In this document: in pieces, positions 32,287 through 40,939 of the stretch
Position numbering within the stretch: the stretch's first letter is position 1
How the letters are laid out: each line of letters begins with the position of its first letter
Origin: BS750m-G77 sp043797735
GTDB lineage: Bacteria; Omnitrophota; Gorgyraeia; Gygaellales; Profunditerraquicolaceae
Direction of reading: 5' to 3'
Assembly: GCA_043797735.1 (NCBI GenBank)
Contig: JAZDPH010000044.1
Location: 1-52,656, forward strand
Length of the DNA: 52,656 nt
Position numbers and translations under genes: made by a program
Notes under the pieces: generated by a model
Seen by the model: the letters and a program-made list of their open reading frames with translations, nothing else
What the model was told of the DNA's origin: nothing
Database searches by the model: none

Positions 32287-34632
32287 TTACTCTTTTTTCT
32301 TAAAGAAGGTGTCTTTTATGCTTTTAATAATATCTACGACGGAAACCTTAAATTTATATTCCGGTTTGCTGAGGGTACCGCGGATCTCTATTGTCCCAAA
32401 CTTGCCCCCCTGCCCGACTATTGCCGTAGCAATATCCCGGAAGGTGCCGGTAAGAGGAATCTCTTCGCTAAGTATTTTGACATTAAGCCGGGCATCAAGC
32501 GAACTGTCAAAACCTAACTTCAGCGAACCGTCAATCTCGGAAATACTGCTGGCCAGCCTGAGGTTATCGGTAAAGATGTTTTTGTCCCGGATAACAAAGT
32601 TACAACGGCCATCCTCAAAAACAATATTGGCAAAGTCCTTTACAAAAATCAGCGTCCCCATCCCCTTAAAAAGATTCAACTGCCACAGCTTTCCTCCGGT
32701 GATAAAGATTTCTCCGGAGCCGCCTAACTTTGAGATATCCTTTAATTCTCCGCTTAATACGGCTTGGCCGCTTAAAGTCCCGGCGATCACCTCTTCCTTT
32801 AACGGAGTATCAAGCTTCAACTGCTCAATCTTTAAGTTCTCCAAGGACGCCTTTAGCCGGTAAGGAAGGTTAGCCGGGTATAATTGCATCTGGGCACCCG
32901 CCTTAAGCATCCCTGAGTATAGGGACAGGCGCATCGCCGGGATACTGGCCAGGCCGTCTGCCTGGTTATAATCCAGAAAGAACTCCTGTGATTTAAGGCC
33001 GTAAAAAGATACAGAGTTGCTTTTTAATTGGGCGCTAATTTCACAGGATTTAAAATCCTTTATCCTGCCCTCTAAATCCAAATTTAGATCCACTATTCCG
33101 GCGGGCTTGATTTTTTCAATCTCGCTTTTAAGGTTCTTTAATAATTTTCCGCTGTCGCTTAAATCTATCTGCAGCTGGGCCGCAAGGTCAAGGTAGGGAT
33201 CGGCGGGCTTTGCGATATCTATCTTTCCGTTAATAGAAAACCGGGAATTAAGATACTTGCCGGAGAAATTTGAGAGTTGAACTGCCTTATCACTAAGGTT
33301 AAACGCTGATTCAAGGGAAAGCTCTTCAGAGGATAATAAAAATTTTACCTGCGGGGCCTTAAAATCATTAAGCGCCCCCGAACTGCTATAAGAGATACCC
33401 TGATATTCAAACTCTAAAACCGGCCATTGCAGCTGGTTTTCGCTAAATACGATCCTGCCGTTTAAGTTTTCAATGGGGTTTTCTAATATTTCCGGCTTAA
33501 CCGTTGCCTGCGAAATATCAAGGTAACCGCTGAGAAGAAAATCCTCTGCTGAGCCCAAGGCCCCCTGCAGGCTTAAATACAACATGGCATTCCCCTTGAT
33601 CTCCGCCGGGACGGAGAAGGCGAACTTATCCTTTAATATCCCCTGCAGGGAATCCAGCTCTAAATCAGAGGCAATCTCCGCGCTGACTAAAGGTTTGTTG
33701 AAATCGCTAAGGCTGAAATTTGCCCTTACCAGGGTCCCTAAAATGACGGCGTTTAAGTTTTGCGAAGAGATGCCCGACTCATCAAATGCCACTTCGGCGT
33801 TTATCTGGCTTATCTGGTCAACGAATTTTATCCCCCGAAGAGCGCCGTTGATAAGGGCGGCCTTGCCGGAATAGCTAAGGCGCTTCTCTTTCGCATCATA
33901 TTTTAGCTCCGCCTGGCCATCTATGCGCCCGTCAGAAACTTCAATCCCCCAACCGCTGTAATAGGCCGAAAACTCCCCTGGGCTAAAATCCTGCAGGTAC
34001 ACCTTTGCGTCCAGCTTCTTGTCCAGTATGGAATAGGCCCCGGAGGCCTTGAATTTTATCTTCGGCTCAGCCGGGACTTCGCCGGTCAGGTTGAACCTTA
34101 CCTTATCCGGCAGGGAAAAATAAAGGTTCAAATTAAGCTCCTCTATCTCTTTACCCAACGGCGGCTCTAATGCATTATCCAGGAAACGAACCCTTCCCCT
34201 CTTGACAGTCACCTTGCGCACGAATAGGTTAAATCTGGGCTTTTTTGCTGCGGCGGTATCCGCGCCAAACAACTCCTGAAGGTTAAAAGTTTTGTCCTTT
34301 CTTCTTTCTACGAACAGAAACGCCGATTCAATATTTAAGGCGGGGATAAGGAGGGTCTTCTTAAAAATAGGAAGAATAAGGAAACCGCAGGAGGCCCGCT
34401 CTATTTTTGCGATTACCCCTTCTTTGCCGCTAATAACCAGGTTCTTTATTACCAGGCCCTTAAAGATGCTGAAATTTAGCGCCTCCAGGGTTACCTGCTG
34501 ATTTGTCTTTTCCGCAAGGGTATCAACGATTAATGACCTTATTTTAGTAGGCAGAAAAACCCCGTTTAAATAAAACAGCCCGCCGGCCAGTATAAAAATC
34601 AAAATTAATAAAATAACAAAGACCTTCTTCAT
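32287..34632 (-). CDS. AsmA-like inner-membrane-anchored periplasmic protein
   Basis: About 781 residues. An N-terminal membrane helix (MKKVFVILLILIFILAGGLFYL) leads into a long repetitive beta region. LEALNFSIFKGLVIKNLVISG and the C-terminal GSGEIFITGGKLWQLNLFKGMG, VFEDGRCNFVIRDKNIFTDN and IEIRGTLSKPEY are AsmA-family (AsmA_2/DUF748-like) features. These proteins form bridge-like grooves thought to move phospholipid between membranes. The frame extends nine codons into the TCATTGCGAG repeat, but the ATG at 34632 directly before the membrane helix is the believable start. Confidence 0.85.
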   Translation of the reverse strand: MKKVFVILLILIFILAGGLFYLNGVFLPTKIRSLIVDTLAEKTNQQVTLEALNFSIFKGLVIKNLVISGKEGVIAKIERASCGFLILPIFKKTLLIPALNIESAFLFVERRKDKTFNLQELFGADTAAAKKPRFNLFVRKVTVKRGRVRFLDNALEPPLGKEIEELNLNLYFSLPDKVRFNLTGEVPAEPKIKFKASGAYSILDKKLDAKVYLQDFSPGEFSAYYSGWGIEVSDGRIDGQAELKYDAKEKRLSYSGKAALINGALRGIKFVDQISQINAEVAFDESGISSQNLNAVILGTLVRANFSLSDFNKPLVSAEIASDLELDSLQGILKDKFAFSVPAEIKGNAMLYLSLQGALGSAEDFLLSGYLDISQATVKPEILENPIENLNGRIVFSENQLQWPVLEFEYQGISYSSSGALNDFKAPQVKFLLSSEELSLESAFNLSDKAVQLSNFSGKYLNSRFSINGKIDIAKPADPYLDLAAQLQIDLSDSGKLLKNLKSEIEKIKPAGIVDLNLDLEGRIKDFKSCEISAQLKSNSVSFYGLKSQEFFLDYNQADGLASIPAMRLSLYSGMLKAGAQMQLYPANLPYRLKASLENLKIEQLKLDTPLKEEVIAGTLSGQAVLSGELKDISKLGGSGEIFITGGKLWQLNLFKGMGTLIFVKDFANIVFEDGRCNFVIRDKNIFTDNLRLASSISEIDGSLKLGFDSSLDARLNVKILSEEIPLTGTFRDIATAIVGQGGKFGTIEIRGTLSKPEYKFKVSVVDIIKSIKDTFFKKKE

Positions 34633-34654
34633 AGTATCAAGCAAAGCGCCTCTA

Positions 34655-34727
34655 GTCATTGCGAAGCGCGCAAAGAGCGCTGAAGCAATCTATTCTATGG
34701 AGATTGCTTCGCTTCGCTCGCAATGAC
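34655..34727. repeat. GTCATTGCGA palindromic repeat, copy 1
   Basis: Starts GTCATTGCG and ends CGCAATGAC, with AAGCAATCT and AGATTGCTTCG as inner arms. It lies between the CCA-adding-type and AsmA-like genes and is the same kind as 51360-51439. Such intergenic palindromes occur in many bacteria; it can fold over its whole length. Confidence 0.85.
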
Positions 34728-34749
34728 GATGAATTATACACGCGTTCAT

Positions 34750-36186
34750 TTAATTCTTTCTTATAATCTTCCGCGCTGCCTTAAAGGCTTCAGCCTTCGT
34801 CTTAATCCTGCCGATTGCCTGCAGTTCTTCTATCTCGGAAAGGATCTTGCCGATTAACGGCGAAGGCTTTAATTTAAACCTTTTCATCAGCAGGTCGCCG
34901 TTTAACAGGCGGGGCTTCTTTACTTCTTTATCCTTACTGAAATACTCGTTAATTAATCCAAAACAGGTTTTTTCATGGCGGATACGCGAGGCCCTGGTGG
35001 AAAGCGAACCCTTGGTTGCGCGCTGGTCAGCTACTGACAACAACAGTATCCCCGCCGCCTCCCTGCCGGTATCACGGAAATACCTGAACTTTGCCCGGGC
35101 AGTTAATGTTTTGTTATCCGCTAAATATCCGGGCCGTAAATGCCAAAGCACAATCTTACGCAGAGAGTTAATTTCATCATTGGAAAGCTTAAGCCACCTG
35201 CCGAGCTCTTCGGCCATCCCCAGCCCGATCCGTTCATGGCCGTGGAATATAAGCTTATCATCCTCCCGGCGCAGGGCCTTGGGCTTACCTATATCATGCA
35301 GTATCGCCCCCAGCCTCAAGAGCGCGCTCCGCTTTCTGTCGCCTGAAATAACTTCGTTGAGATAACCAAGGACCTCCTTATTCTTTGTCTGTCTTATCAA
35401 AAGGTCAACTTGGCTGACCGTCTCCAACGTATGCTCCAATACATCCAGATGGTGATACGGGCCCTGCCCGATACCGCGCATCCGCTTTAACTGCGGGAAG
35501 ATTATCTCAAGAATCTTTAATTTATTCAGCTCGCCCAGATAAACTGACGCATCGGGGCTGTCAAAGATCTTAAATAATTCATCGCGGATGCGCTCCGGGG
35601 AAACCATAGACAGCCTCTTCTTCCCAATCTTAGCCAGCCTTAAAGTCTTCTCGTCAATGCTAAAGCCAAGCAAAGCAGAAAAACTAAAGACCCGCAGGAT
35701 TCTAAGCGGGTCCTCAATAAAGGCCGTTTTGTTTGCCGTTTTTATAATCTTAGATTTCAGGTCCTGCCTGCCGCGGTAAGGGTCAATTAGCAAGGGGCTT
35801 AAATCTTTATTAGTTAATGCGTCCTCCAGCTTAAGGGCGATGGAATTCAGGGTAAAATCGCGGTGCAGAAGGTCCTCTGTAATATCCCTGCCGCGGAAAT
35901 CCGTAAAATCAAAAGTATAAACCCTGTCCTTTAACTTCTTTACCAGGCGAGCTGCACCGTGCTCTTTATCCAGCACGACAAAACCGCACCTTAGTTTTTT
36001 CGCCAGCATCCCGGCGAAACTTATAGCGCCCTTTTTAAGGCAGAAGTCAAAATCAGGGTTTGTTTTCTTGCGCCCTAAAATCAAATCGCGCAAAGCTCCG
36101 CCCACCAGATACAACTGCAGTTTTCTCTTCTTGGCAAAAAGCTCAACGGTTTTAAGGATTTTTTGATCCTGAGAGGAAAATCGCAT
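34750..36186 (-). CDS. tRNA nucleotidyltransferase/poly(A) polymerase family protein with HD domain
   Basis: About 478 residues. The class II nucleotidyltransferase head shows LYLVGGALRDLILGRKKTNPDFDF, with the DxD metal aspartates, then ITEDLLHRDFTLNSIA. A C-terminal HD domain has LRLGAILHDIGKPKALRREDDKLIFHGHE, as in bacterial CCA-adding enzymes with phosphohydrolase activity. It could add CCA, add only A, or polyadenylate RNA; this cannot be decided by eye. The ATG at 36186 is chosen: a TTG ninety bases upstream would add a lysine/arginine-rich stretch and overlap the previous gene by 53 bases. Confidence 0.85.
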   Translation of the reverse strand: MRFSSQDQKILKTVELFAKKRKLQLYLVGGALRDLILGRKKTNPDFDFCLKKGAISFAGMLAKKLRCGFVVLDKEHGAARLVKKLKDRVYTFDFTDFRGRDITEDLLHRDFTLNSIALKLEDALTNKDLSPLLIDPYRGRQDLKSKIIKTANKTAFIEDPLRILRVFSFSALLGFSIDEKTLRLAKIGKKRLSMVSPERIRDELFKIFDSPDASVYLGELNKLKILEIIFPQLKRMRGIGQGPYHHLDVLEHTLETVSQVDLLIRQTKNKEVLGYLNEVISGDRKRSALLRLGAILHDIGKPKALRREDDKLIFHGHERIGLGMAEELGRWLKLSNDEINSLRKIVLWHLRPGYLADNKTLTARAKFRYFRDTGREAAGILLLSVADQRATKGSLSTRASRIRHEKTCFGLINEYFSKDKEVKKPRLLNGDLLMKRFKLKPSPLIGKILSEIEELQAIGRIKTKAEAFKAARKIIRKN

Positions 36187-36223
36187 ACTTTCAGCGTAGT
36201 TTAAGCGTAGAATTCCGCGTAGT

Positions 36224-36637
36224 TCAGCGGTTTTCTTTATTGAACATCTCCGACTCTTTGATGATTTCGTCTTCAACGAATATGGGCACCTGGGCCCTCA
36301 CCGCAAGGGCGATGCTGTCGGAAGGCCGGGCATCGATAACCTTATCTTCTCCGGAAGAGGATTTTAGGACAATTTTGGCGTGGAAGGTGTTTTCCTTTAA
36401 TTTATCAATAATAATTCTATCTATCCTGGCATCAAGTTTCTCTATCGCAGAATGCAATAAATCATGTGTCAGGGGGCGGGGCGGGGTGAAACCGCTGACC
36501 TTTAGTTTTATCGCCGATGCCTCGGAGAGCCCGATTACGATAGGCAAGATACGTTCGCCATTCTTCTCCTTCAAAACAATAAGCTGATCATGCCTTTTCT
36601 CATCAATAACAATCTTGTTCAACTCCATCTCAACCAT
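36224..36637 (-). CDS. bifunctional nuclease family protein (DUF151)
   Basis: 137 residues of the DUF151 family: MELNKIVIDEKRHDQLIVLKE, LPIVIGLSEASAIKLK, RPLTHDLLHSAI and DARPSDSIALAVRAQVPIFV are the conserved blocks. Some members have DNase and RNase activity; the bacterial role is not settled. The ATG at 36637 has GGAGGG six bases upstream. It lies 18 bases from nrdR in a run of nucleotide-metabolism genes. Confidence 0.92.
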   Translation of the reverse strand: MVEMELNKIVIDEKRHDQLIVLKEKNGERILPIVIGLSEASAIKLKVSGFTPPRPLTHDLLHSAIEKLDARIDRIIIDKLKENTFHAKIVLKSSSGEDKVIDARPSDSIALAVRAQVPIFVEDEIIKESEMFNKENR

Positions 36638-36655
36638 AAATACCCTCCGCTTGAG

Positions 36656-37156
36656 TCAATATTTTTTGCGTTTGGAAATAATCCTTTTGGGCTTGCCGGC
36701 CTTTTCTTTATTCAGCATATCTTTGAGTTCATCCATAAACTGCCCGACGTCTTTAAATTGCCTGTATACGGAAGCAAACCTTACGTAGGCGACGTCATCA
36801 AGGCCTTTTAGCCTCTCGATGACCAGTTCGCCGATGCGCGCGGAAGATACTTCGCGGTCTGATTTTTTCTGCACCGCCCGTTCCACCTGCGTCAGGATCG
36901 TCTCCATCTTTTCCATGCTCACCGGCCTTTTTTCGCAGGCCCTGGTTATACCGGAAAGAATCTTTTTGCGGTCAAAAGCTTGGCGCCTGCCGTCTTTTTT
37001 TATCACCATCAAGGAAACTTCTTCTATGTATTCGTAGGTGGTAAAGCGCTTGCCGCACTTAAGGCACTCGCGCCTTCTGCGCACCGCCGACTCTTCTGCC
37101 GTTGAGCGCGAATCTACAACTTTATCTTCTTTATAACCGCAAGAGGGACATTTCAT
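36656..37156 (-). CDS. nrdR: ribonucleotide reductase repressor NrdR
   Basis: A 166-residue regulator of ribonucleotide reductase genes that senses dATP/ATP. The zinc ribbon MKCPSCGYKEDKVVDSR ... CLKCGKRFTTYEYIE is complete with four cysteines, and the ATP-cone (VIKKDGRRQAFDRKKILSGI) follows. The length is slightly longer than the usual 150-160. The ATG overlaps the dCMP deaminase stop as ATGA, pairing two dNTP-pool functions. Confidence 0.96.
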   Translation of the reverse strand: MKCPSCGYKEDKVVDSRSTAEESAVRRRRECLKCGKRFTTYEYIEEVSLMVIKKDGRRQAFDRKKILSGITRACEKRPVSMEKMETILTQVERAVQKKSDREVSSARIGELVIERLKGLDDVAYVRFASVYRQFKDVGQFMDELKDMLNKEKAGKPKRIISKRKKY

Positions 37157-37620
37157 TTGTTCTTTATTTGTTTTATTTTTACCCCGGCCTCTTTAAACAG
37201 GCGCCTGGCCAATTCGTCGGGATACCCGTCTGATATTATTATTTCTTTGACTCCCGCGCTAATCAGCATCTTAGTGCAGGTGACGCAAGGCTGATTAGTC
37301 ACATAAAGAGTCGCGCCTTGTAAATCTACCTTATGGATTACAGCCTGAATTATTACATTCTGCTCCCCGTGCAAGGCCCGGCAGAGCTCCTGGCGCTGGC
37401 CCGAAGGAATATTCAATTTCTGCCGGAGACAGCCGATATCCGCGCAATGGGTTAAGCCGGAAGGCGCGCCGTTATATCCGGTTGCTAAAATCCTCTTCTC
37501 CCTCACCGCAACTGCCCCGATATGGCGGCGCAGGCAGGTCGAGCGCTTTGCCACCAGCCTGGCAACCTCTAAAAAATACTCGTCCCAGCTGGGGCGCCTG
37601 TGAGCTTTATTCTTTTTCAT
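37153..37620 (-). CDS. comEB: dCMP deaminase-like protein (ComEB type)
   Basis: 155 residues of the zinc-dependent cytidine/deoxycytidylate deaminase family, making dUMP for dTMP synthesis. WDEYFLEVARLVAKRSTCLRRHIGAV opens the fold, and PCVTCTKMLISAG carries the two zinc cysteines. The zinc histidine/catalytic glutamate motif, usually HAE, reads HGEQN, a conservative change that keeps both catalytic residues. It overlaps glyA by 14 bases and nrdR by four. Confidence 0.92.
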   Translation of the reverse strand: MKKNKAHRRPSWDEYFLEVARLVAKRSTCLRRHIGAVAVREKRILATGYNGAPSGLTHCADIGCLRQKLNIPSGQRQELCRALHGEQNVIIQAVIHKVDLQGATLYVTNQPCVTCTKMLISAGVKEIIISDGYPDELARRLFKEAGVKIKQIKNK

Positions 37621-38860
37621 CGCATTCCTTATATAAAGGAAACTTTTTAGTCAACCCTAAGACTTCCTGTTTAATCTTTTTTAGTTTATCGGGGTTATCG
37701 CTTGCCTCTATTGCCTCATAGATAAACTGGGCGATTTTATGCATCTGGGGCTCCTTCATCCTGCGGGTAGTTACCGCCGCAGTCCCCAGCCGTATCCCGC
37801 TGGTAACCGCCGGGCTTTTTTTATCAAAAGGGATAAGGTTTTTATTTACGGTAATCCCCGCCTCGCCTAAAACCCGGGAGGCGTCTTTACCGGTAATGCG
37901 TTTTTGAGTCAGGTCCGCAAGGAGTAAATGCGTATCCGTCCCCGAGGCAACAATGCGAAAACCCTTTTGCTGGAGGGAGGCGGCTAACTGCCGGCAGTTT
38001 CTTACTACCTGGCGCTGATAAGCCCTAAAGGCCGGCGTCATTGCTTCGCGGAAGGCAACTGCCTTGGCAGCGATAGTGTGCATTAAGGGCCCGCCTTGTA
38101 TTCCGGGAAATATACGGGAGTCGATTTTTCTGGCAAACTCTTTTTTGCAGATTATAAAACCGCCCCGCGGGCCGCGCAGAGTCTTATGCGTAGTCGAAGT
38201 AACAAACTCCGCGTAAGGCACCGGAGAAGAATGAACTCCTGCCGCTACCAGCCCTGCGATATGCGCCATATCCACCAGCAGACAGGCGCCTACCTTATCG
38301 CAAATTTTACGGAACTCCTTGAAATCAATGCGGCGCGGATAGGCCGAGGCGCCGGCGATAATCATTTTAGGCTTATGTTTTTTTGCCAACTCCATAATCC
38401 CGGCGTAATCCAGCATCTCGGTCTTACGGTCAACGCCGTAACCGGCTATTTTATAATACATCCCGGAAAAATTATGCGGGTGGCCGTGGCTTAAGTGCCC
38501 GCCGGCGGCTAAGTCCATCGCCAGCACCGTATCGCCTAAGTTGAGCGCGGTACAAAAAACCGCCATATTCGCCTGCGTACCGGAATGCGCCTGCACGTTT
38601 ACATGCTCTGCGCCAAAAAGTTTCTTTGCCCGCTCGATAGCCAGCTCTTCTACCTCATCCACATATTCACAACCGCCATACCAGCGATGATGCGGATAGC
38701 CCTCGGCATATTTATTGGTTAAGACAGACCCCTGCGCTTCAAGCACAGCGGAAGAAGTAAAATTTTCCGAGGCAATCAACTCCAGGCCCTCCTCTTGCCT
38801 TATGATTTCATTCTTTATCGCTTCATAAATCTTGGGGTCAGTTTTTTTTAAGTTTTTCAT
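37607..38860 (-). CDS. glyA: serine hydroxymethyltransferase
   Basis: Interconverts serine and glycine and makes methylene-tetrahydrofolate for purine and dTMP synthesis. About 417 residues: IASENFTSSAVLEAQGS, NKYAEGYPHHRWYGGCEYVDEVE, NVQAHSGTQANMAVF, VDMAHIAGLVAAG and the PLP lysine in VTSTTHKTLRGPRGG are all present. The ATG at 38860 is chosen because it overlaps the rpiB stop as ATGA; a GTG four codons upstream is the alternative. Confidence 0.96.
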   Translation of the reverse strand: MKNLKKTDPKIYEAIKNEIIRQEEGLELIASENFTSSAVLEAQGSVLTNKYAEGYPHHRWYGGCEYVDEVEELAIERAKKLFGAEHVNVQAHSGTQANMAVFCTALNLGDTVLAMDLAAGGHLSHGHPHNFSGMYYKIAGYGVDRKTEMLDYAGIMELAKKHKPKMIIAGASAYPRRIDFKEFRKICDKVGACLLVDMAHIAGLVAAGVHSSPVPYAEFVTSTTHKTLRGPRGGFIICKKEFARKIDSRIFPGIQGGPLMHTIAAKAVAFREAMTPAFRAYQRQVVRNCRQLAASLQQKGFRIVASGTDTHLLLADLTQKRITGKDASRVLGEAGITVNKNLIPFDKKSPAVTSGIRLGTAAVTTRRMKEPQMHKIAQFIYEAIEASDNPDKLKKIKQEVLGLTKKFPLYKECDEKE

Positions 38861-39318
38861 TCTTTCTTGCACCCTATTTGCTTCTCAATCTTTTTTAACA
38901 ACCCCAGGCGCCTCTTGTGCCTGCCTCCGAGGAACCCGGTATCCAGCCAGGCTGCGGTAATTTTTTTAGCCAGCGCGCCGCTTACAAAAGAAGCGCCCAA
39001 AACCAAAACATTGCTGTCATTATGCTGACGGGTAAGCTGTGCCGCCTTTACGTTATAACATAAAGAGGCGCGCACCTCGGGAAACCTGTTGGCGACGATA
39101 GAATTGCCGATACCGGTATGGCAGATAAGTATCCCCATCTTGCAGTTTCCCGCAGATATACTCTTAGCCAGTTGGGCTGCCAAAAGCGGATAATCACAGC
39201 GCTCATCCGAATAGGCGCCTAAATCCCGGACTTCAAGCCCCCGCCCGGCAAGATAGGGCTTTAGCTTTTCCTTGAGCTTAAATCCGGCATGATCAGAAGC
39301 AATTAATATCCTTTTCAT
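38857..39318 (-). CDS. rpiB: ribose-5-phosphate isomerase B
   Basis: Interconverts ribose-5-phosphate and ribulose-5-phosphate, feeding PRPP synthesis and also arabinose-5-phosphate for Kdo. The 153 residues match RpiB: IASDHAGFKLKEKLKPYL, DLGAYSDERCDYPLLA and ICHTGIGNSIVANRFPEVRASLCYN, where the cysteine is the catalytic base. NVLVLGASFVSGALAKKI is also usual. ATGA overlaps link it to both neighbours. Confidence 0.94.
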   Translation of the reverse strand: MKRILIASDHAGFKLKEKLKPYLAGRGLEVRDLGAYSDERCDYPLLAAQLAKSISAGNCKMGILICHTGIGNSIVANRFPEVRASLCYNVKAAQLTRQHNDSNVLVLGASFVSGALAKKITAAWLDTGFLGGRHKRRLGLLKKIEKQIGCKKE

Positions 39319-40379
39319 ATTATGTTACTTACCCTTTCCACTGCTTCTTTTATTAAACCGTATATCTGTTCGTAAAAATCCTCTCCCCTGCCGATGGGGT
39401 CCTCAATATCCAACCGGCCATTGTCTTCTATTTTAGCAAATTCTTTTAATAAGAAAAGCCTATTTTTTACCTCCGGCGCCAATTCCAGTATTCTATCCTC
39501 CTGAATCTTTTCCATAACCAGGATGATATCGGATTTCCTGAGCATCTCTTTAGTCACCCTCTGTGAACGATGCTGCGAAACATCTATCCCTTTCTTTGCC
39601 AGGACTGCCCTTGCCCCATCGCTGGCGCTTAAGCCCCCCAGCATCATTATCCCGGCAGAAAACACCTCAACGTCATCTCTGTCTTTTTCCCTAAGCCGCT
39701 TTTCCAAAAGCGCCTTGGCCATAACTGAACGGCAGGAATTACCGGTGCAGACAAAAAGAATAGCCTTCTTTTCAACTGTATTTTCAATCTCTTCTTTTCT
39801 TATCGCCGTCTCTCTTAAGATCTGCGGCGGGGTAACGCTTAGGTCCACCACTGAAGACTCTAAGGCCAGCTTTGCCTCTCCCGCATCAATAGCTAAATCC
39901 ACCAAATCTTTTAAGTCCTTTAACGCCTCCTCAAAATTTACCGGGGCGCTCTTTCCGGAAATATTCGCCGAGGGGCAGGCTAACTCCGTACCGGCCTCAG
40001 CGATGATCCTTAAGGCAACCTGATTATCCGGCATACGCAGGCCTATTTTACCTCCTTTTTTTGATTTCAGGATGATAGTCAGCGGCCCGGGCCAGAATTT
40101 ATTGATAAGTTTGTAGGCGGCAGGCGGTATATCGGCGCAGAGCTCTTCGATTTTATCCTTCTCCGCGATAAGCAAGACAAAGGGCTTATCCTTGGGGCGG
40201 TTTTTTATCCGGTATAACTTATCTATCGCCTTTTGGTCGCCGGAGGCCGCAGCCACCCCGTAAACCGTATCCGTCGGAATAATCACCAGGCCGCCTACCC
40301 TTAAGATACCGGCGGCCTCCCTGATTAATTCACTTTGTGGGCTAAGCGGATCGGTTTTTACTATTCGTACCAGGCTCAT
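39315..40379 (-). CDS. Sua5/YrdC domain fused to a low-molecular-weight protein tyrosine phosphatase
   Basis: 354 residues. Residues about 1-200 are a Sua5/YciO/YrdC domain that makes threonylcarbamoyl-AMP for the t6A tRNA modification: IIPTDTVYGVAAA, RIKNRPKDKPFVLLI, GLRMPDNQVAL and CPSANISGKSAP. Residues about 205-354 are a low-molecular-weight phosphatase with the C-x5-R loop VCTGNSCRSVMAKALLEKRL, and DPIGRGEDFYEQIYG carries the general-acid aspartate. The joint is at VEKKAILFVC. The two activities have no obvious link; shared regulation or a translation-control role is speculation. Confidence 0.92.
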   Translation of the reverse strand: MSLVRIVKTDPLSPQSELIREAAGILRVGGLVIIPTDTVYGVAAASGDQKAIDKLYRIKNRPKDKPFVLLIAEKDKIEELCADIPPAAYKLINKFWPGPLTIILKSKKGGKIGLRMPDNQVALRIIAEAGTELACPSANISGKSAPVNFEEALKDLKDLVDLAIDAGEAKLALESSVVDLSVTPPQILRETAIRKEEIENTVEKKAILFVCTGNSCRSVMAKALLEKRLREKDRDDVEVFSAGIMMLGGLSASDGARAVLAKKGIDVSQHRSQRVTKEMLRKSDIILVMEKIQEDRILELAPEVKNRLFLLKEFAKIEDNGRLDIEDPIGRGEDFYEQIYGLIKEAVERVSNII

Positions 40380-40858
40380 AGCTTGATTTTAATCCTCTTG
40401 ATTTTTATGCGCATTCCCTGTTTATATTTAACAAGCGCCGAGCTGATCCTGCTGTCGCCGATGGCCAGGATCCGGAGGGCAAATAACGCGGCGTTCTTGG
40501 CCCCGGCCCTGCCGATGGCCATAGACGCCACCGGGACCCCGGCAGGCATCTGCACCGTGGATAAAAGTGAGTCCAGGCCTTTTAAGCTTTTTGTTTCTAT
40601 TGGTATGCCGATTACCGGCAGGGTCGTATGCGAAGCAACTACCCCGGCCAGGGCGGCCGAGCCGCCGGCTGCGGCGATAAAGACCTTTGTCCCTTTTCTG
40701 GCGGAGCTATTTACATACTCCTCCAGTTCTTTCGGCGTCCTGTGCGCCGATAAGACCTTCACTTCAAAAGCGGCCCCGAACTCCTTCAATACCTCTATCG
40801 CCGCCTGCACCGTATCTAAATCCGATTCGCTGCCCATTATGATGCTAATCTTATCCAT
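40376..40858 (-). CDS. purE: N5-carboxyaminoimidazole ribonucleotide mutase PurE
   Basis: Purine pathway step that makes CAIR. 160 residues: IIMGSESDLDTVQAAIEVLKEF, VLSAHRTPKELEEYV, FIAAAGGSAALAGVVASHT, PVIGIPIETKSLKGLDSLLSTVQMPAGVPVA, with the catalytic histidine in SAHRTP. The tail IKIKRIKIKL is repetitive. GGGGGAGGAG is a good ribosome binding site. PurK is not in the window; if truly absent, PurE may be of the class that uses bicarbonate directly. That is inference. Confidence 0.94.
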   Translation of the reverse strand: MDKISIIMGSESDLDTVQAAIEVLKEFGAAFEVKVLSAHRTPKELEEYVNSSARKGTKVFIAAAGGSAALAGVVASHTTLPVIGIPIETKSLKGLDSLLSTVQMPAGVPVASMAIGRAGAKNAALFALRILAIGDSRISSALVKYKQGMRIKIKRIKIKL

Positions 40859-40876
40859 AAAGCTCCTCCCCCTAAA

Positions 40877-40930
40877 AAGGTTAAGGTTAAGGTTAAGGAT
40901 GAGGATGAGATGAGGCTCAACCTTAACCTC
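40877..40930. repeat. hexanucleotide array between purD and purE
   Basis: AGGTTA-type units are followed by AGGATG units and then AGGCTCAACCTTAACCTC, complementary to the array start, so it can fold. It shares wording with 24742-24818. Confidence 0.85.
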
Positions 40931-40939
40931 AAACTAATC

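Noticed and set aside
34633..34659. N-terminal extension of the AsmA-like protein (MTRGALLDT)
   Set aside because: These codons come from the GTCATTGCGA repeat; the membrane helix begins at the ATG at 34632.
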